Of a DNA stretch of 64,000 nucleotides, positions 36,791 to 46,565 are shown one piece after another (positions within the stretch are counted from its first letter, which is position 1; each line of letters begins with the position of its first letter). The notes beneath the pieces are model-generated. The model was not told the origin of the DNA and ran no database searches. It worked only from the letters and a program-made list of their open reading frames with translations. Made by a program: the position numbers and the translations under genes. Source of the DNA: Bacillota bacterium (GTDB lineage Bacteria > Vulcanimicrobiota > JAJTBE01); NCBI GenBank assembly GCA_021287065.1, contig JAJTBE010000089.1, positions 38,177 through 102,176 of the forward strand, in the 5' to 3' direction.

Positions 36791-38239
36791 ATGAGCAAGG
36801 AAAAAGCTAAGATTATTAATTCGGTTTTTGTTATAATCTTTACAGTTATTATCTCGTTTTTGATGTCTTTTTCCACAGGATGTAACAGTACTAAAACCCC
36901 GGAAAATGCTGAAAAAAGCGAAAACAGAACTATTGAACCAAAATTACAAAAAGCGGGTTCAGGCTCTGAAACTAAAAAGGAAATGGTATTAATTCCAGGA
37001 GGGGAAGTTGAACTTGGACCGGATGAACCCGGTGCTCCCAATAATATAAAAGTAAAACTTTCCCCTTATTATATCGATAAATACCCTGTTACCATCAGTG
37101 AATACTGGAAATATGTAAAAGATAACAGACTTGAAAAAGAACAGGATGCATCATTAAGACAATTAGCCGAGAAAAAAGAATATGCAAATTTTCCGGTTAT
37201 TCTTGTTTCATATAAAGATGCCGAAGGTTACGCAAGCTGGGCAGGAAAAAGGCTTCCGACTGAAGCTGAATGGCAGCTTGCAGCGCAAGGGAAAGAGAAT
37301 AACATTTATCCCTGGGGAGCAGAAATGAATATCAAGTTAAAGCCAGATGGCTGGAGTGAAATAGGAAAAAATCCTGAAAATGTCAGCACATTTGGTGTTT
37401 ATGACATGTCCGGAAATATATTTCACTGGACAATATCGTCTTGGAAGGCCCTTGCTCCTGAAACAGGATTCCCAGGTGTGGAATTCACAGGTGAAACTAA
37501 AGTTGTCAAAGCAGGTTGCTGGCCGATTATTCCAGCTTGGAATACCTGCAAATTCCGTACCCACATCAAAAATGACATAAAATGCTACTTCTTAGGTTTT
37601 CGTTGTGCCAAAGCCCAGAATCAGGATGACATAAACCTGAAAAATGATACTGAAATAGCTAAAAACTGTGCTCCTCAAAAATTTGCGGAAGACGAAGCTA
37701 CCAGACAGATCTTTTCTTATGAGATAAAGCCTGACAGACAGTTACCACCGACAGTTCAGAAATACATCAGTCAGATCAAGACCGGAAGTTCTGTGGCAGA
37801 TATCGGCTGTGGGCTTGGATACCTGACTTTTATTCTTGCAAAGCAGGTAGGAAACAAAGGAAAAGTCTATGCTGTAGACATAAAAAAACCTGTTGTTGAT
37901 TTTGTGGAAATTTATGCAAAAAATTTCGGACTTCCGAATATTGCTGGTATAACTTCAGAAAATGATAATGTAAAACTTCCTGACAATTCCTGCGATGTAA
38001 TATTTCTCCTTGGTACAATCAGCTATATCAATGAATCTCAAATATCCAGTTTTGCTGAAAGTCTTAATAAGGGACTTAAACAGGGTGGAACTCTGGCAAT
38101 TTCTGATGAAATTAAGCATGAGAGAACAAAAGCAAATATAGATTATCTGCTGAATCATGGTTTTGAGGTTGTTTATGAAGAAACGGAAAAAGAAGGGTTT
38201 GAAAGACTGGCATTATTCAAAGTGCTCAGAAAAAAATAA
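36791..38239 (+). CDS. Lipoprotein with FGE-like and SAM methyltransferase domains
   Basis: 482 residues; ATG with GGATGG 6 nt upstream. A hydrophobic helix ending in a lipobox-like LMSFSTGC suggests a lipoprotein signal. Next is a formylglycine-generating-enzyme-like domain (~60-280: VLIPGGEVELG, PVTISEYWKYV, KRLPTEAEWQLAAQG, YDMSGNIFHW, GFRCA), then a class I methyltransferase (~300-482: VADIGCGLGYLTF, VYAVDI, PDNSCDVIFLLG). The catalytic Cys pair of true FGE is not clearly placed. A SAM-dependent domain outside the cytoplasm is odd. The region is more A+T-rich than gatB and may have been acquired. Confidence 0.85.
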   Translation: MSKEKAKIINSVFVIIFTVIISFLMSFSTGCNSTKTPENAEKSENRTIEPKLQKAGSGSETKKEMVLIPGGEVELGPDEPGAPNNIKVKLSPYYIDKYPVTISEYWKYVKDNRLEKEQDASLRQLAEKKEYANFPVILVSYKDAEGYASWAGKRLPTEAEWQLAAQGKENNIYPWGAEMNIKLKPDGWSEIGKNPENVSTFGVYDMSGNIFHWTISSWKALAPETGFPGVEFTGETKVVKAGCWPIIPAWNTCKFRTHIKNDIKCYFLGFRCAKAQNQDDINLKNDTEIAKNCAPQKFAEDEATRQIFSYEIKPDRQLPPTVQKYISQIKTGSSVADIGCGLGYLTFILAKQVGNKGKVYAVDIKKPVVDFVEIYAKNFGLPNIAGITSENDNVKLPDNSCDVIFLLGTISYINESQISSFAESLNKGLKQGGTLAISDEIKHERTKANIDYLLNHGFEVVYEETEKEGFERLALFKVLRKK

Positions 38240-38282
38240 CATAATCAGGTTTTCTCTGTTTATTGAAATACGATAGACAAAT

Positions 38283-38317
38283 AAAAAAAATCAGGCGCTA
38301 TCTGCCTGATTTTTTTC
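38283..38317. terminator. Bidirectional terminator between convergent genes
   Basis: ATCAGGC (38290-38296) pairs with GCCTGAT (38304-38310), with a run of eight A before and seven T after, so it serves both directions. Confidence 0.9.
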
Positions 38318-38356
38318 GGAATTCATTGATAGATACTTATCGTAAAGCAGCCGGAA

Positions 38357-39484
38357 TTACTTTTGGTTCAGCACTTTTTCATAATAAGCTTCGTACTGGG
38401 GTACGATTATGTTGTTGTCGAAGAGTTCCACTGCCCGTTTCCTTGATTTTAGTTTCATGTCATTAAGCTTTGTTTCATCGAGAAGGAGTTCGATTCCGAG
38501 TTTTGCCATGGATTCCACATCTTCAGGCGGAGCTATTAAGCCTGTTTCACCTTCGGCTACAACTTCAGGCAGGCCCCCGATATCAGTTACAAGAGCAGGC
38601 ACTCCGCAGGCTGCTGCTTCGAGAACTGCTAACCCGAAACTTTCCTTAACAGAGTTGATAATGAACAGATCCGCAATGGGGAGAATATGCTCGATGGCGT
38701 TTATTGTGCCGAGGAATTTTACGGAATCCTGAATTCCGAGCTGGACTGCAAGTTTGTTTGCTTCGCACCACTGCTGACCGTCACCTACCATAAGAAGCAC
38801 GGAAGGCACTTCTCTTCTTATTTTTTCGAATACTCTGATAGTATTGAGAACCTGCTTGACAGGTCTGAAATTTGACATATGGATGAGTATTTTTTGTTCA
38901 GGAAGGGCGTATTTCGCTCTGCGTTCAGGCATGTCAGCAGGCTTGAATCTTTCTGTATCCACAAAATTGTAAATAACCTCGATATCGGATTTTGTTTCGA
39001 AAATCTCTTTTGTTACCTGGCTCAGATGTTCCGAAACCGCTGTTACTCCATCGCTTTCCTCTATTGAGAACCTTGTGATGGGGATAAAAAGAGGCTGGCT
39101 CCCCACAAGGGTTACATCGGTGCCATGAAGTGTTGTGATGTATTTCAGTCCGATATCACGGGACATTTGCTTTGCGAGATAAGCTGAGGATGCGTGGGGA
39201 ATGGCATAATGAACATGAAGCAGATCAAGCTTCATTCTTTTTGCTATATCGGACATTGTTGCAGCGAGGCATAGGGTGTATGGGGGATATTTAAAAACAG
39301 GATAATCTATCACTTCAGCTTCATGAAAATATATGTTTTCATAAAATTCCTGAGTCAGTCTGATTGGCGGCGATGAAGTGATAAAATGAATCTCATGACC
39401 TCTCTTTGCAAGGTCAATCCCCAGTTCAGTTGCGAGAATGCCGCTTCCCCCTACTCCGGGATAACAGGTTATTCCTATTTTCAT
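38357..39484 (-). CDS. bshA: N-acetyl-alpha-D-glucosaminyl L-malate synthase BshA
   Basis: 375 residues; ATG with AAAGGAG upstream. GT4 glycosyltransferase that follows Bacillus BshA closely: ITCYPGVGGSGILATELG, HEIHFITSSPPIRL, YAIPHASSAYLAKQM, TTLHGTDVTLVG and EESDGVTAVSEHLS. BshA makes GlcNAc-malate, first step of bacillithiol synthesis, a low-molecular-weight thiol used for redox balance. bshB and bshC are not in the window. Cotranscribed with the RNase HI fusion gene 17 bp upstream. Confidence 0.95.
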   Translation of the reverse strand: MKIGITCYPGVGGSGILATELGIDLAKRGHEIHFITSSPPIRLTQEFYENIYFHEAEVIDYPVFKYPPYTLCLAATMSDIAKRMKLDLLHVHYAIPHASSAYLAKQMSRDIGLKYITTLHGTDVTLVGSQPLFIPITRFSIEESDGVTAVSEHLSQVTKEIFETKSDIEVIYNFVDTERFKPADMPERRAKYALPEQKILIHMSNFRPVKQVLNTIRVFEKIRREVPSVLLMVGDGQQWCEANKLAVQLGIQDSVKFLGTINAIEHILPIADLFIINSVKESFGLAVLEAAACGVPALVTDIGGLPEVVAEGETGLIAPPEDVESMAKLGIELLLDETKLNDMKLKSRKRAVELFDNNIIVPQYEAYYEKVLNQK

Positions 39485-39501
39485 CTTTATTTCTCCTTTA
39501 G

Positions 39502-41040
39502 TTAAAGCAGCAGAAATTCAGCCATTTCCACAGCTCTTTTTTCTATAATGTTCGAAGGTTTTCTGAACATTTGCCAGTCGGGAAGACCTGCGACGAGGGT
39601 ATCTGCTCCCCATTCCTGATCTTCAGGTTCTTTCATAATAACATCCAGTTTGAACTTTTTGTCCCCGGCTTTCTGCCATTTTATAATTTCCGCAGCATCG
39701 GTATGAAGCAGAAAAAGAGACTGGAACACAAGTCTGTTGGCAAGTGATGGATCAAGTTCGGCAAATCCGGCTGGAACAATCATATCGATTCTGTTTTTAC
39801 GGTCAAGATTACGCCATATCAGCGACACTATTCGGTTCTGTTCGCCCTGCTCAAGGGATTCCCAGTGTTTCTTCAGATAATCGCAGTTATAGCAGTTCAG
39901 AATATTCCATGTATTGGATGTCAGGTAGAAAGACACCAGCTCAACTTTATTTTTTGATGTTCTTAGGGCTGACACAACCCTGTCGGGAAATACAACAGCG
40001 TTTTCTGCTGCCGTAATTATCAGGTTGCGGTGTTTTTCTCCGGGAATTTTCCTCCAGGAATATTCTTTGCCGCACTCAATTTCACCTGATTCTGACGGAG
40101 ATTCGAGAAGCGTTACCGTCAGTTTGCCTTGTTCTTTGTCGATTTTCCATTTATGAGACATACCTTTGAGTATTGGTCTTAAAAACTGCTGGAAGTGAAT
40201 GTTTTTCCATTGTGAAAAATCTTTTGGAAACTCAATGGGTTTATGCTTCATTATATCGTTGAGATAGTTTTCTTCTTCATTTTTCAGATTTTCCGTAATT
40301 TCTGCGGATTTGGAAGTTATTATAGGCTTAATCTCCGTTAAACCTGTTTCATCCCAGCTTATTTCCATATATGGATTTCTGAAAATTTCTTTGCCGGCTT
40401 CACCTTTTTTGGTTTTTGAAAAATTGTATTTTTTAATAAGGAGGTCAGGTAAAACAGCAATGAAAGCCTGACTGAAAAGGCAAAAAGCATTTACCGGCAG
40501 AACAAATGTTTGCTTTTCTTTCTCATTTTTTTCGGGTTTGCTTTCCACCGGTGAATCTGAATCGGACTGGCGTGAAGAGGATCCATCGGCAAGAACTATT
40601 GATTTTTTTCTGGCAAATCCCGTTGCTATTTCATCAGCTCTGCAGTTATTGGGGTTTCCGGCATGCCCTCTCACCCAGCGCCATTCCACAAGGTTGTTGC
40701 CGTTCAGTTGATCCAGTTCCTGCCATAGTTCAAGATTTTTGATCTCTTTATCTCCACCGGAACCTTTTCTTTCCCAGCCATGGGCTTTCCAGCTTTTTAT
40801 CCATACTGTGATGCCGTTTTTTACATATTGACTGTCGGTATATACCGCCGCTTTCTGTTTGATGGAATCAATGGTTTTCAGAGCTTCGATGGCAGCGGTG
40901 AGTTCCATTCTGTTATTTGTTGTTTCCGGTGAAAATCCGCCCTTTTCATACACCTTGCCGTCCCTGATCATAACATAGCCCCAGCCTCCGGGACCTCCGG
41001 GGTTTTTGATGCAGGCGCCGTCGGTATATATCTCGATCAT
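39502..41040 (-). CDS. RNase HI fused to a large domain of unknown function
   Basis: 512 residues; ATG with AAGGAG upstream. Residues 1-145 are a complete RNase HI with D7, E46, D69 and the C-terminal RADE Asp (~135), flanked by RWVRGHAGNP. A Ser/Asp/Lys linker follows, then ~340 residues of unknown type; it contains W- and K-rich segments and no motif I recognise. RNase HI removes RNA from RNA-DNA hybrids. Typical RNase HI is ~150 residues, so the C-terminal part is a lineage-specific addition, possibly for targeting. Confidence 0.85.
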   Translation of the reverse strand: MIEIYTDGACIKNPGGPGGWGYVMIRDGKVYEKGGFSPETTNNRMELTAAIEALKTIDSIKQKAAVYTDSQYVKNGITVWIKSWKAHGWERKGSGGDKEIKNLELWQELDQLNGNNLVEWRWVRGHAGNPNNCRADEIATGFARKKSIVLADGSSSRQSDSDSPVESKPEKNEKEKQTFVLPVNAFCLFSQAFIAVLPDLLIKKYNFSKTKKGEAGKEIFRNPYMEISWDETGLTEIKPIITSKSAEITENLKNEEENYLNDIMKHKPIEFPKDFSQWKNIHFQQFLRPILKGMSHKWKIDKEQGKLTVTLLESPSESGEIECGKEYSWRKIPGEKHRNLIITAAENAVVFPDRVVSALRTSKNKVELVSFYLTSNTWNILNCYNCDYLKKHWESLEQGEQNRIVSLIWRNLDRKNRIDMIVPAGFAELDPSLANRLVFQSLFLLHTDAAEIIKWQKAGDKKFKLDVIMKEPEDQEWGADTLVAGLPDWQMFRKPSNIIEKRAVEMAEFLLL

Positions 41041-41060
41041 TATTTCTCCTTACTATTATA

Positions 41061-41099
41061 AAAAGCATATTTCCGGACTTATCCGGAAACATGCTTTTT
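41061..41099 (-). terminator. Terminator after the chagasin-like gene
   Basis: A long stem, AAAAGCATxTTTCCGGA with its complement around the loop CTTA, ends in a T-run on the minus strand. It separates the inhibitor gene from the RNase HI gene. Confidence 0.85.
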
Positions 41100-41123
41100 A
41101 ATTTATGAATTTCGACTTCCGGC

Positions 41124-41711
41124 TTACTCAACCGTAATATCGTAATTTCTCTGTTCCTTTGCTGTTGTCTGTTCAGGACGGGCAAGGATGAATTCTACTG
41201 AAGTGTTGCCGGTTTCCTTTGCTTTAAAAGTGAACACCTGCTCGTCACCCTGTTTTACGAGAACGGGCTTTGCAGCGGGTGTAGCTTTTGCTGCGGGGGA
41301 AGCTTTCGGTGCAGGGGTTCCGGTGGCCTTTACTTCGGGTTTGCCTGTTGCCTTAGGCTCAGGTTTTCCGGTGGCTTTAGGAGCCGGTGCTGCTTTTGCT
41401 TCAGGATTCTTTTTAACCATAATAGGAACAACCTTATCGCTGACATGGGTAAGAATCATAGGATTTGAATCCTTATTGATTCTCCACTTCATGCCGTTTG
41501 CTGCATTGATAGGGAGCTTTATGGTAAAAGTCTGTCCCTTTTTCACAGACATTTCTTTTACTGAAGGAGTTGCTGCTGTTGAACCTTTTTTCTCAGCGCC
41601 GGTTGTTGTGCCGGGCTTTGGTATCTGAGCATTGGCGTTTGATGTTGCAAACACCATGAACGCTGCAACGAGAAATGCTGTCAGAACAAAATATGCTACC
41701 GCTTTTTTCAT
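41124..41711 (-). CDS. Chagasin-family (I42) peptidase inhibitor with low-complexity insertion
   Basis: 195 residues from the ATG at 41711 (AAGGAG upstream); the longer frame from 41771 has no such site. Signal peptide (AVAYFVLTAFLVAAFMVFATSNANA) then a chagasin-type domain: loop PINAANGMKW and the late VFTFKAKETGNTSVEFILARPEQ. Chagasins block papain-like cysteine peptidases. Between these parts lies a repeat-like Lys/Ala/Pro stretch (KATGKPEP units, ~115-150). Loop residues around GMKW differ from the usual NPTTGY, so activity is uncertain. Exported, likely periplasmic. Confidence 0.75.
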   Translation of the reverse strand: MKKAVAYFVLTAFLVAAFMVFATSNANAQIPKPGTTTGAEKKGSTAATPSVKEMSVKKGQTFTIKLPINAANGMKWRINKDSNPMILTHVSDKVVPIMVKKNPEAKAAPAPKATGKPEPKATGKPEVKATGTPAPKASPAAKATPAAKPVLVKQGDEQVFTFKAKETGNTSVEFILARPEQTTAKEQRNYDITVE

Positions 41712-41813
41712 TATTTTCTCCTTTCTTTCTATGTTTACATAATTTATGCACAAATTTATCAAAAATGACAATTTTCCTTCATAAAAATGAAAGATTTATA
41801 TGGCATGATTATC

Positions 41814-42767
41814 CTAAAGAAGATGTACTCCTTCTTTTATAATCATTTTTCCGTCAATATATACAGTAGGTTTTGTAATAATTCCATCCTGATGGAAAGG
41901 AACATCCACTACACCGCCAAAATGGGCATTGTTGCCTATGGCGATATGAATGGTATTGTCGATCTTTTCATCTTCGAGAACATTACCGGTGAAGACTGCC
42001 TTTTCGTTGATACCGATGCCGAACTCTGCAATATTTCTTGCATTGTGGCCCACAGATTCAACTTCTTTAAGAAGTGCTGCCGCTGATTCACCGCCGGTGA
42101 TTTCAGTAACAAAACCTTTTTCCACTTTAAGGGTGATAGGCTTGTCAACTACACCGGTCATCATTGCGCCGTCAACAATAAATACACCTTCGGCAGTGTG
42201 TTCGAGGGGGGCTATATAAGCTTCGCCGGCGGGAAGATTTCCGAATGTTCCTTTTTCGGTGTAAATTCCTGTATCCGGTGCGCCGTTTCTGCCTTCGATT
42301 GAGAATGATATATCAGTTCCCAGTTCGGTTGTTACTCTTACATGTTTGCCGTTGTTGAGCGCTTCAACCAGCTTGCTGCAACGGGCTTCCATTTTCTTAT
42401 AATCCACAGGGATGCAGCGTTTCATCATCTCTGCATTCACATCAGGCAGAGTTGCTCCTCTGGCTCCCTGTTTAACTGCATTCTGTCTTGCTCTTGTGTG
42501 GGTCAGTGATTTTGATGTAGGGCATACAAAAACATCGGCTGCGAGCCAGGCTTTTGCCACCACTTCCGGAGGTTCCTCACCATTGAGTCGGCGGGGAAGC
42601 ATTTCCATAATTACAGCTTCTGCGCCCATTTCCTTACCGACCTCAAAGAAAGCGTATCCGATTTCTCTTTTAGCTTCATCAGTGATTACCAGAAATGTTT
42701 CGCCGGCTTTTAGTGCCAGACAATCTCTCAGTGCGATTAACGCGCTGTGTTTAAGCTCTTCATTCAT
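41814..42767 (-). CDS. Aminopeptidase (M29-like leucyl aminopeptidase family)
   Basis: 317 residues; ATG with GAGGAG upstream. It fits the M29/COG2309 group: KRTEV-type start replaced by LKHSALIALRDCLALKAGE, then KSLTHTRARQNAVKQGARGATLPD and the C-terminal metal-binding region with HIAIGNNAHFGGVVDVPFHQDGI. Cytoplasmic. It likely trims peptides brought in by the OPT transporter encoded immediately upstream. Some members of this family are dioxygenases, so the peptidase activity is inferred. Confidence 0.8.
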   Translation of the reverse strand: MNEELKHSALIALRDCLALKAGETFLVITDEAKREIGYAFFEVGKEMGAEAVIMEMLPRRLNGEEPPEVVAKAWLAADVFVCPTSKSLTHTRARQNAVKQGARGATLPDVNAEMMKRCIPVDYKKMEARCSKLVEALNNGKHVRVTTELGTDISFSIEGRNGAPDTGIYTEKGTFGNLPAGEAYIAPLEHTAEGVFIVDGAMMTGVVDKPITLKVEKGFVTEITGGESAAALLKEVESVGHNARNIAEFGIGINEKAVFTGNVLEDEKIDNTIHIAIGNNAHFGGVVDVPFHQDGIITKPTVYIDGKMIIKEGVHLL

Positions 42768-42841
42768 TATATTGGTCTCCTCTCAGAGTATAATTCAAAA
42801 TCATGATAATTTGAGTTTTTGGATTCAGAGCCTCAAAGCCA

Positions 42842-44827
42842 TCAGGCTTTGTCCTCTTTTTTGATGCTGTGCCACAGGAAGACTCCAACCGCAAGGAATA
42901 TCACAACACCTACTATTATGTTATCCGCAAGGGGCCACTTGATGGCAAAATCACGACCGTGAGAATCCGCATAGACCTTGAGAGCAACCACTATGATACC
43001 CATAAGGGCATCACCTGCGATTAAGCCTGAGGCAACGAGAACGCCTTTTTCAAGTTTTTCCTTGAGAACATCTGCATTTTTATAGATCTTTGACATTGCC
43101 CACGAAATCAATCCGCCGACTATAAGGGGGGTTGAAAGGGAAAGGGGCAGATACAGACCCACTGCAAAAGGAAGTGCCGGTATGCCGAGAAGTTCGATAC
43201 ATATAGATATAAATCCGCCTGCGAGAACAAGAGTCCAGGGCAGGTTGCCGGACATAATACCCTGAATAACAAGGGACATAAGGTTTGCCTGAGGTGCTTT
43301 CAGACCTTCGGTTCCTGTAAAACCGATATTGTCTTTCAGATAAAGAAGAATCCAGGCTATAAATATGGATGACGATAAAACGCCAACAATCATCATCATC
43401 TGCTGCTTTCGCGGCGTAGCGCCCACAAGATAACCGGTTTTAAGATCCTGTGATATATCACCGGCGGTGCACATTGCTATACACACGAATGCACCGACCA
43501 GCAGAGCTGTAACCATTCCGTCTATCCCGGTAAAATTAAGCGCTCTGAAAATAATACAGCTTAAAATCAGAGTTCCGATGGTCATACCGGATACCGGGTT
43601 TGAAGACGAACCTACCAGACCTACGATTCTGGAAGAAACAGTTACAAAGAAGAACCCAAATACGAACACAAGCAGCGAGCCAATGGCTCCTCTTATAATA
43701 TCATTGGAAATATTTCTTGAAAACGCAATGAGAATAATCAGTATGAGCGATCCGCCGATTACCCAGGTTATCGGAAGATCATCTTCTGTTCTCTTTACGG
43801 AAGTTGACTTTGCTTTTTCCCCGCCTGTAAGTGTGTGGAAAAGTTCAACCACAGACACCTTAAAGGACTGAACGATTGTGGGAAGAGCTTTTGCCAGCGA
43901 AATCATACCGCCGAATGCCACTGCGCCGGCTCCGATATATCTGATATAAGCTTCCCAAATCTGGTCTGCAGTAAGATCCTTTGCAACAACCTGAGTCGTT
44001 TTTACCATTACGATTGCATCAGGTGCATAAGTAGAAAGGAAATGAGTGATAAGGGGAATTATCACAAACCAGGCAAGAAGGCCGCCGGAGAGCATAATTG
44101 CCGACACTTCAAGGCCTATTATATACCCCACCCCAAGGAGAATCGGTGATAATTCCGCTGTGAACATAAGGTTCTTCATAATCGGAACCTGAACACCGAT
44201 CTCATCTTTCCAGAGTTTAAGGGTATTCTGCATAAACTTGTAAATTGCGCCTATGGCAATACCTGAGAATACCAGCTTCGCCGGATTTCCACCGATATCA
44301 CCTGCAACAAGCACTTCGGCACAGGCAGTGCCTTCGGGGAATTTCAGTTTGCCGTGTTCCTGAACAATCAGGTAGCGGCGAAGGGGGATCATCATAAGGA
44401 CGCCGAGTATGCCGCCGATGACTGCTGTTATGGCAATTTTGCCAAGAGAGAATTCGTGATGCTGAAAATCACTCCAGAGAAAAGCGGCAGGTATGGTAAA
44501 AATAACGCCTGACGCAATGGAAACACCTGCAGAGCAGATAGTCTGCACAATATTGTTTTCCAGAATGGTTCCCCGTTTGAAAAGACCTTTGAGAACCCCC
44601 ATGGAAATAACGGCGGCAGGTATTGATGCACTGATGGTCATGCCGATTTTTAATCCGACATAGACCATAGCCATACCAAAAATAATAGCCTGAATAATAC
44701 CAAGTGCTACAGACAGGAATGTAATTTCCGGCATTTCCTTATCTGCCGGAACATAGGGTTTAAACTCTTCACCTGAAGTTTCAAACTGTTCTGCTTCATT
44801 CATCATTTTTTCATCGGCGTTCGGCAT
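42842..44827 (-). CDS. Oligopeptide transporter, OPT family
   Basis: 661 residues from the ATG at 44827 (AAGGAG upstream); the longer frame starts at 44872 without a site. About 14 to 16 hydrophobic helices with OPT motifs: YVGLKIGMTISASIPAAVISMG, IVQTICSAG, LKFPEGTACAEVL and QDLKTGYLVGATP. OPT proteins import peptides or metal-peptide complexes with protons. Located 10 bp after hslU and before the M29 peptidase gene, forming a peptide-uptake group. Confidence 0.95.
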   Translation of the reverse strand: MPNADEKMMNEAEQFETSGEEFKPYVPADKEMPEITFLSVALGIIQAIIFGMAMVYVGLKIGMTISASIPAAVISMGVLKGLFKRGTILENNIVQTICSAGVSIASGVIFTIPAAFLWSDFQHHEFSLGKIAITAVIGGILGVLMMIPLRRYLIVQEHGKLKFPEGTACAEVLVAGDIGGNPAKLVFSGIAIGAIYKFMQNTLKLWKDEIGVQVPIMKNLMFTAELSPILLGVGYIIGLEVSAIMLSGGLLAWFVIIPLITHFLSTYAPDAIVMVKTTQVVAKDLTADQIWEAYIRYIGAGAVAFGGMISLAKALPTIVQSFKVSVVELFHTLTGGEKAKSTSVKRTEDDLPITWVIGGSLILIILIAFSRNISNDIIRGAIGSLLVFVFGFFFVTVSSRIVGLVGSSSNPVSGMTIGTLILSCIIFRALNFTGIDGMVTALLVGAFVCIAMCTAGDISQDLKTGYLVGATPRKQQMMMIVGVLSSSIFIAWILLYLKDNIGFTGTEGLKAPQANLMSLVIQGIMSGNLPWTLVLAGGFISICIELLGIPALPFAVGLYLPLSLSTPLIVGGLISWAMSKIYKNADVLKEKLEKGVLVASGLIAGDALMGIIVVALKVYADSHGRDFAIKWPLADNIIVGVVIFLAVGVFLWHSIKKEDKA

Positions 44828-44837
44828 AGGGTGCTCC

Positions 44838-46346
44838 TTATAATATGTATTGGCTGAGATCCCTGTTTTCAACTATGTCTTTAAGTTTTTCCTTAACATA
44901 TTCCTGATCTATGACTATTTTGCCGGCTCCGCTTTCAGGAGATGCAAATGAAATCTCTTCAAGCAGTTTTTCCATAACGGTATGGAGTCTGCGTGCTCCG
45001 ATGTTCTCGGTGTTTTCATTTACAGTCTGTGAAAGGCGGGCGATTTCCTCGATGCCTGATTCCATAAATTCAAGCTCGACGCCTTCTGTTTTAAGAAGCG
45101 CTTTATACTGTTTAACAAGAGCATTTCTCGGCTCTTTAAGAATTCTGATGAAATCATCTTTGCCAAGACTCTTGAGTTCAACTCTGATGGGGAATCTGCC
45201 CTGAAGTTCAGGAATCAGATCCGAAGGTTTGGATACATTAAATGCTCCGGCAGCTATAAAGAGAATATGGTTTGTTTTTACAGGACCATGTTTGGTGACT
45301 ACAGCCGAGCCTTCAACTATGGGCAGAAGATCTCTCTGGACGCCTTCTCTTGAGACATCGGGGCCGTGTCCTTTTTCTCTTCCGGCAATTTTATCCATTT
45401 CGTCGATAAAGATGATGCCGTGCTGTTCAACCATCTGAAGGGCAAGCCTCTTTACTTCGTCTTTATCGATCATTTTCCGGGCTTCTTCCTGAGCGATAAT
45501 CTGTTTGGCTTCCTTTATTTTTACATTTCTGGTTGTTTTCCGTTTAGGGAACATATTTCCGAGGATATTCTGGAAATCGACGCCCATTTCTTCCATGCCT
45601 GCATTTGAGAAAACACTGATGGTTTCCATGGGGTTGCTTTCTTCTATTTCGATCTGGACGAAAATATGATCCATTTCACCAGCGGCGACTTTTTTCCTGA
45701 GTTCTGCCCTTTCCTTGTCTTTTGCTGATTCATCTGTTTTTTCGATTTCTTCTTCTTCATCTTCGTCATCATCGTCAGCAACCTGTCCGCCCGGTGCAGT
45801 GAGGCTTCCCAATATCATCTGGAAAGGATTCATCTGAGTTTTTTCCGTTTTGGGCATCAGAGTTTCCACAATAATATCAATAGCTCTTTCCTTTGCTCTG
45901 CCTTCAACATCGGCAATCATTCTAATCTGGACCATTCTTATGCCTATTTCCATAAGATCGCGAACCATTGATTCGACATCTCTGCCCACATAGCCCACTT
46001 CCGTATATTTGGTAGCTTCCACTTTAATAAACGGTGCTCCCGACAGTTTTGCCAGACGGCGGGCAATTTCGGTTTTACCTACACCGGTAGGTCCTATCAT
46101 AAGGATGTTTTTGGGGATAATCTCTTCCTGCATATCGGCGGGAAGGAGACTTCTTCTGTAGCGGTTGCGCAAAGCTATAGCTACAGATTTTTTTGCATCG
46201 TTCTGTCCGATAATATACTTATCAAGTTCTTCCACTATTTTCTTCGGGGTAAGGCTTGCCATATCAAAGCTTGCCTCACCAGTTTCAGGCATATCGCCTA
46301 CTACAACATGATTGGAATCATTTATAACATTGGATTCGTCAGTCAT
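44838..46346 (-). CDS. hslU: ATP-dependent protease ATPase subunit HslU (ClpY)
   Basis: 502 residues; GGAGG precedes the ATG. HslU landmarks: [17 protein letters not shown], Walker [10 protein letters not shown], the central I-domain insertion, [11 protein letters not shown] and the C-terminal LSQYIL tail that docks on HslV. The N-terminus is ~28 residues longer than usual (acidic, Asn-rich). hslV is not adjacent, which is unusual since the genes are normally paired. The downstream neighbour is an OPT transporter gene, 10 bp away. Confidence 0.97.
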   Translation of the reverse strand: MTDESNVINDSNHVVVGDMPETGEASFDMASLTPKKIVEELDKYIIGQNDAKKSVAIALRNRYRRSLLPADMQEEIIPKNILMIGPTGVGKTEIARRLAKLSGAPFIKVEATKYTEVGYVGRDVESMVRDLMEIGIRMVQIRMIADVEGRAKERAIDIIVETLMPKTEKTQMNPFQMILGSLTAPGGQVADDDDEDEEEEIEKTDESAKDKERAELRKKVAAGEMDHIFVQIEIEESNPMETISVFSNAGMEEMGVDFQNILGNMFPKRKTTRNVKIKEAKQIIAQEEARKMIDKDEVKRLALQMVEQHGIIFIDEMDKIAGREKGHGPDVSREGVQRDLLPIVEGSAVVTKHGPVKTNHILFIAAGAFNVSKPSDLIPELQGRFPIRVELKSLGKDDFIRILKEPRNALVKQYKALLKTEGVELEFMESGIEEIARLSQTVNENTENIGARRLHTVMEKLLEEISFASPESGAGKIVIDQEYVKEKLKDIVENRDLSQYIL

Positions 46347-46382
46347 TAATCAAAGCCTCCGGTTATCGGGTTCTATTAAACA

Positions 46383-46416
46383 GAGGCCAATATGAAATTC
46401 TATTTCATTAAGCCTC
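46383..46416. promoter_or_regulatory. Inverted repeat in the hslU leader
   Basis: ATGAAAT and ATTTCAT (7 bp, loop of three) lie inside an outer GAGGC/GCCTC pair, 37 nt upstream of the hslU start. It could be a leader hairpin or an operator for either divergent gene. Confidence 0.4.
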
Positions 46417-46565
46417 ATTTGCTTCGGTTCTATTCGTTCTTTTAACAAATTCCCCTTGTGTAAATCCTTACAATTAATTCTTGTAAATATGGAAAAATAT
46501 GAAACAAAAATGACTGCCGATGGTCTAATTATTTGTTACAATTTGAGCTGACAGGAGGATGTTTT

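Noticed and set aside
36791..38239. True formylglycine-generating enzyme
   Set aside because: The catalytic Cys pair is not clearly placed and no sulfatase gene is nearby; only the fold is supported.
41188..41628. 146-codon plus-strand frame opposite the chagasin-like gene
   Set aside because: Low-complexity mirror of the Lys/Ala/Pro repeat; no start signals.
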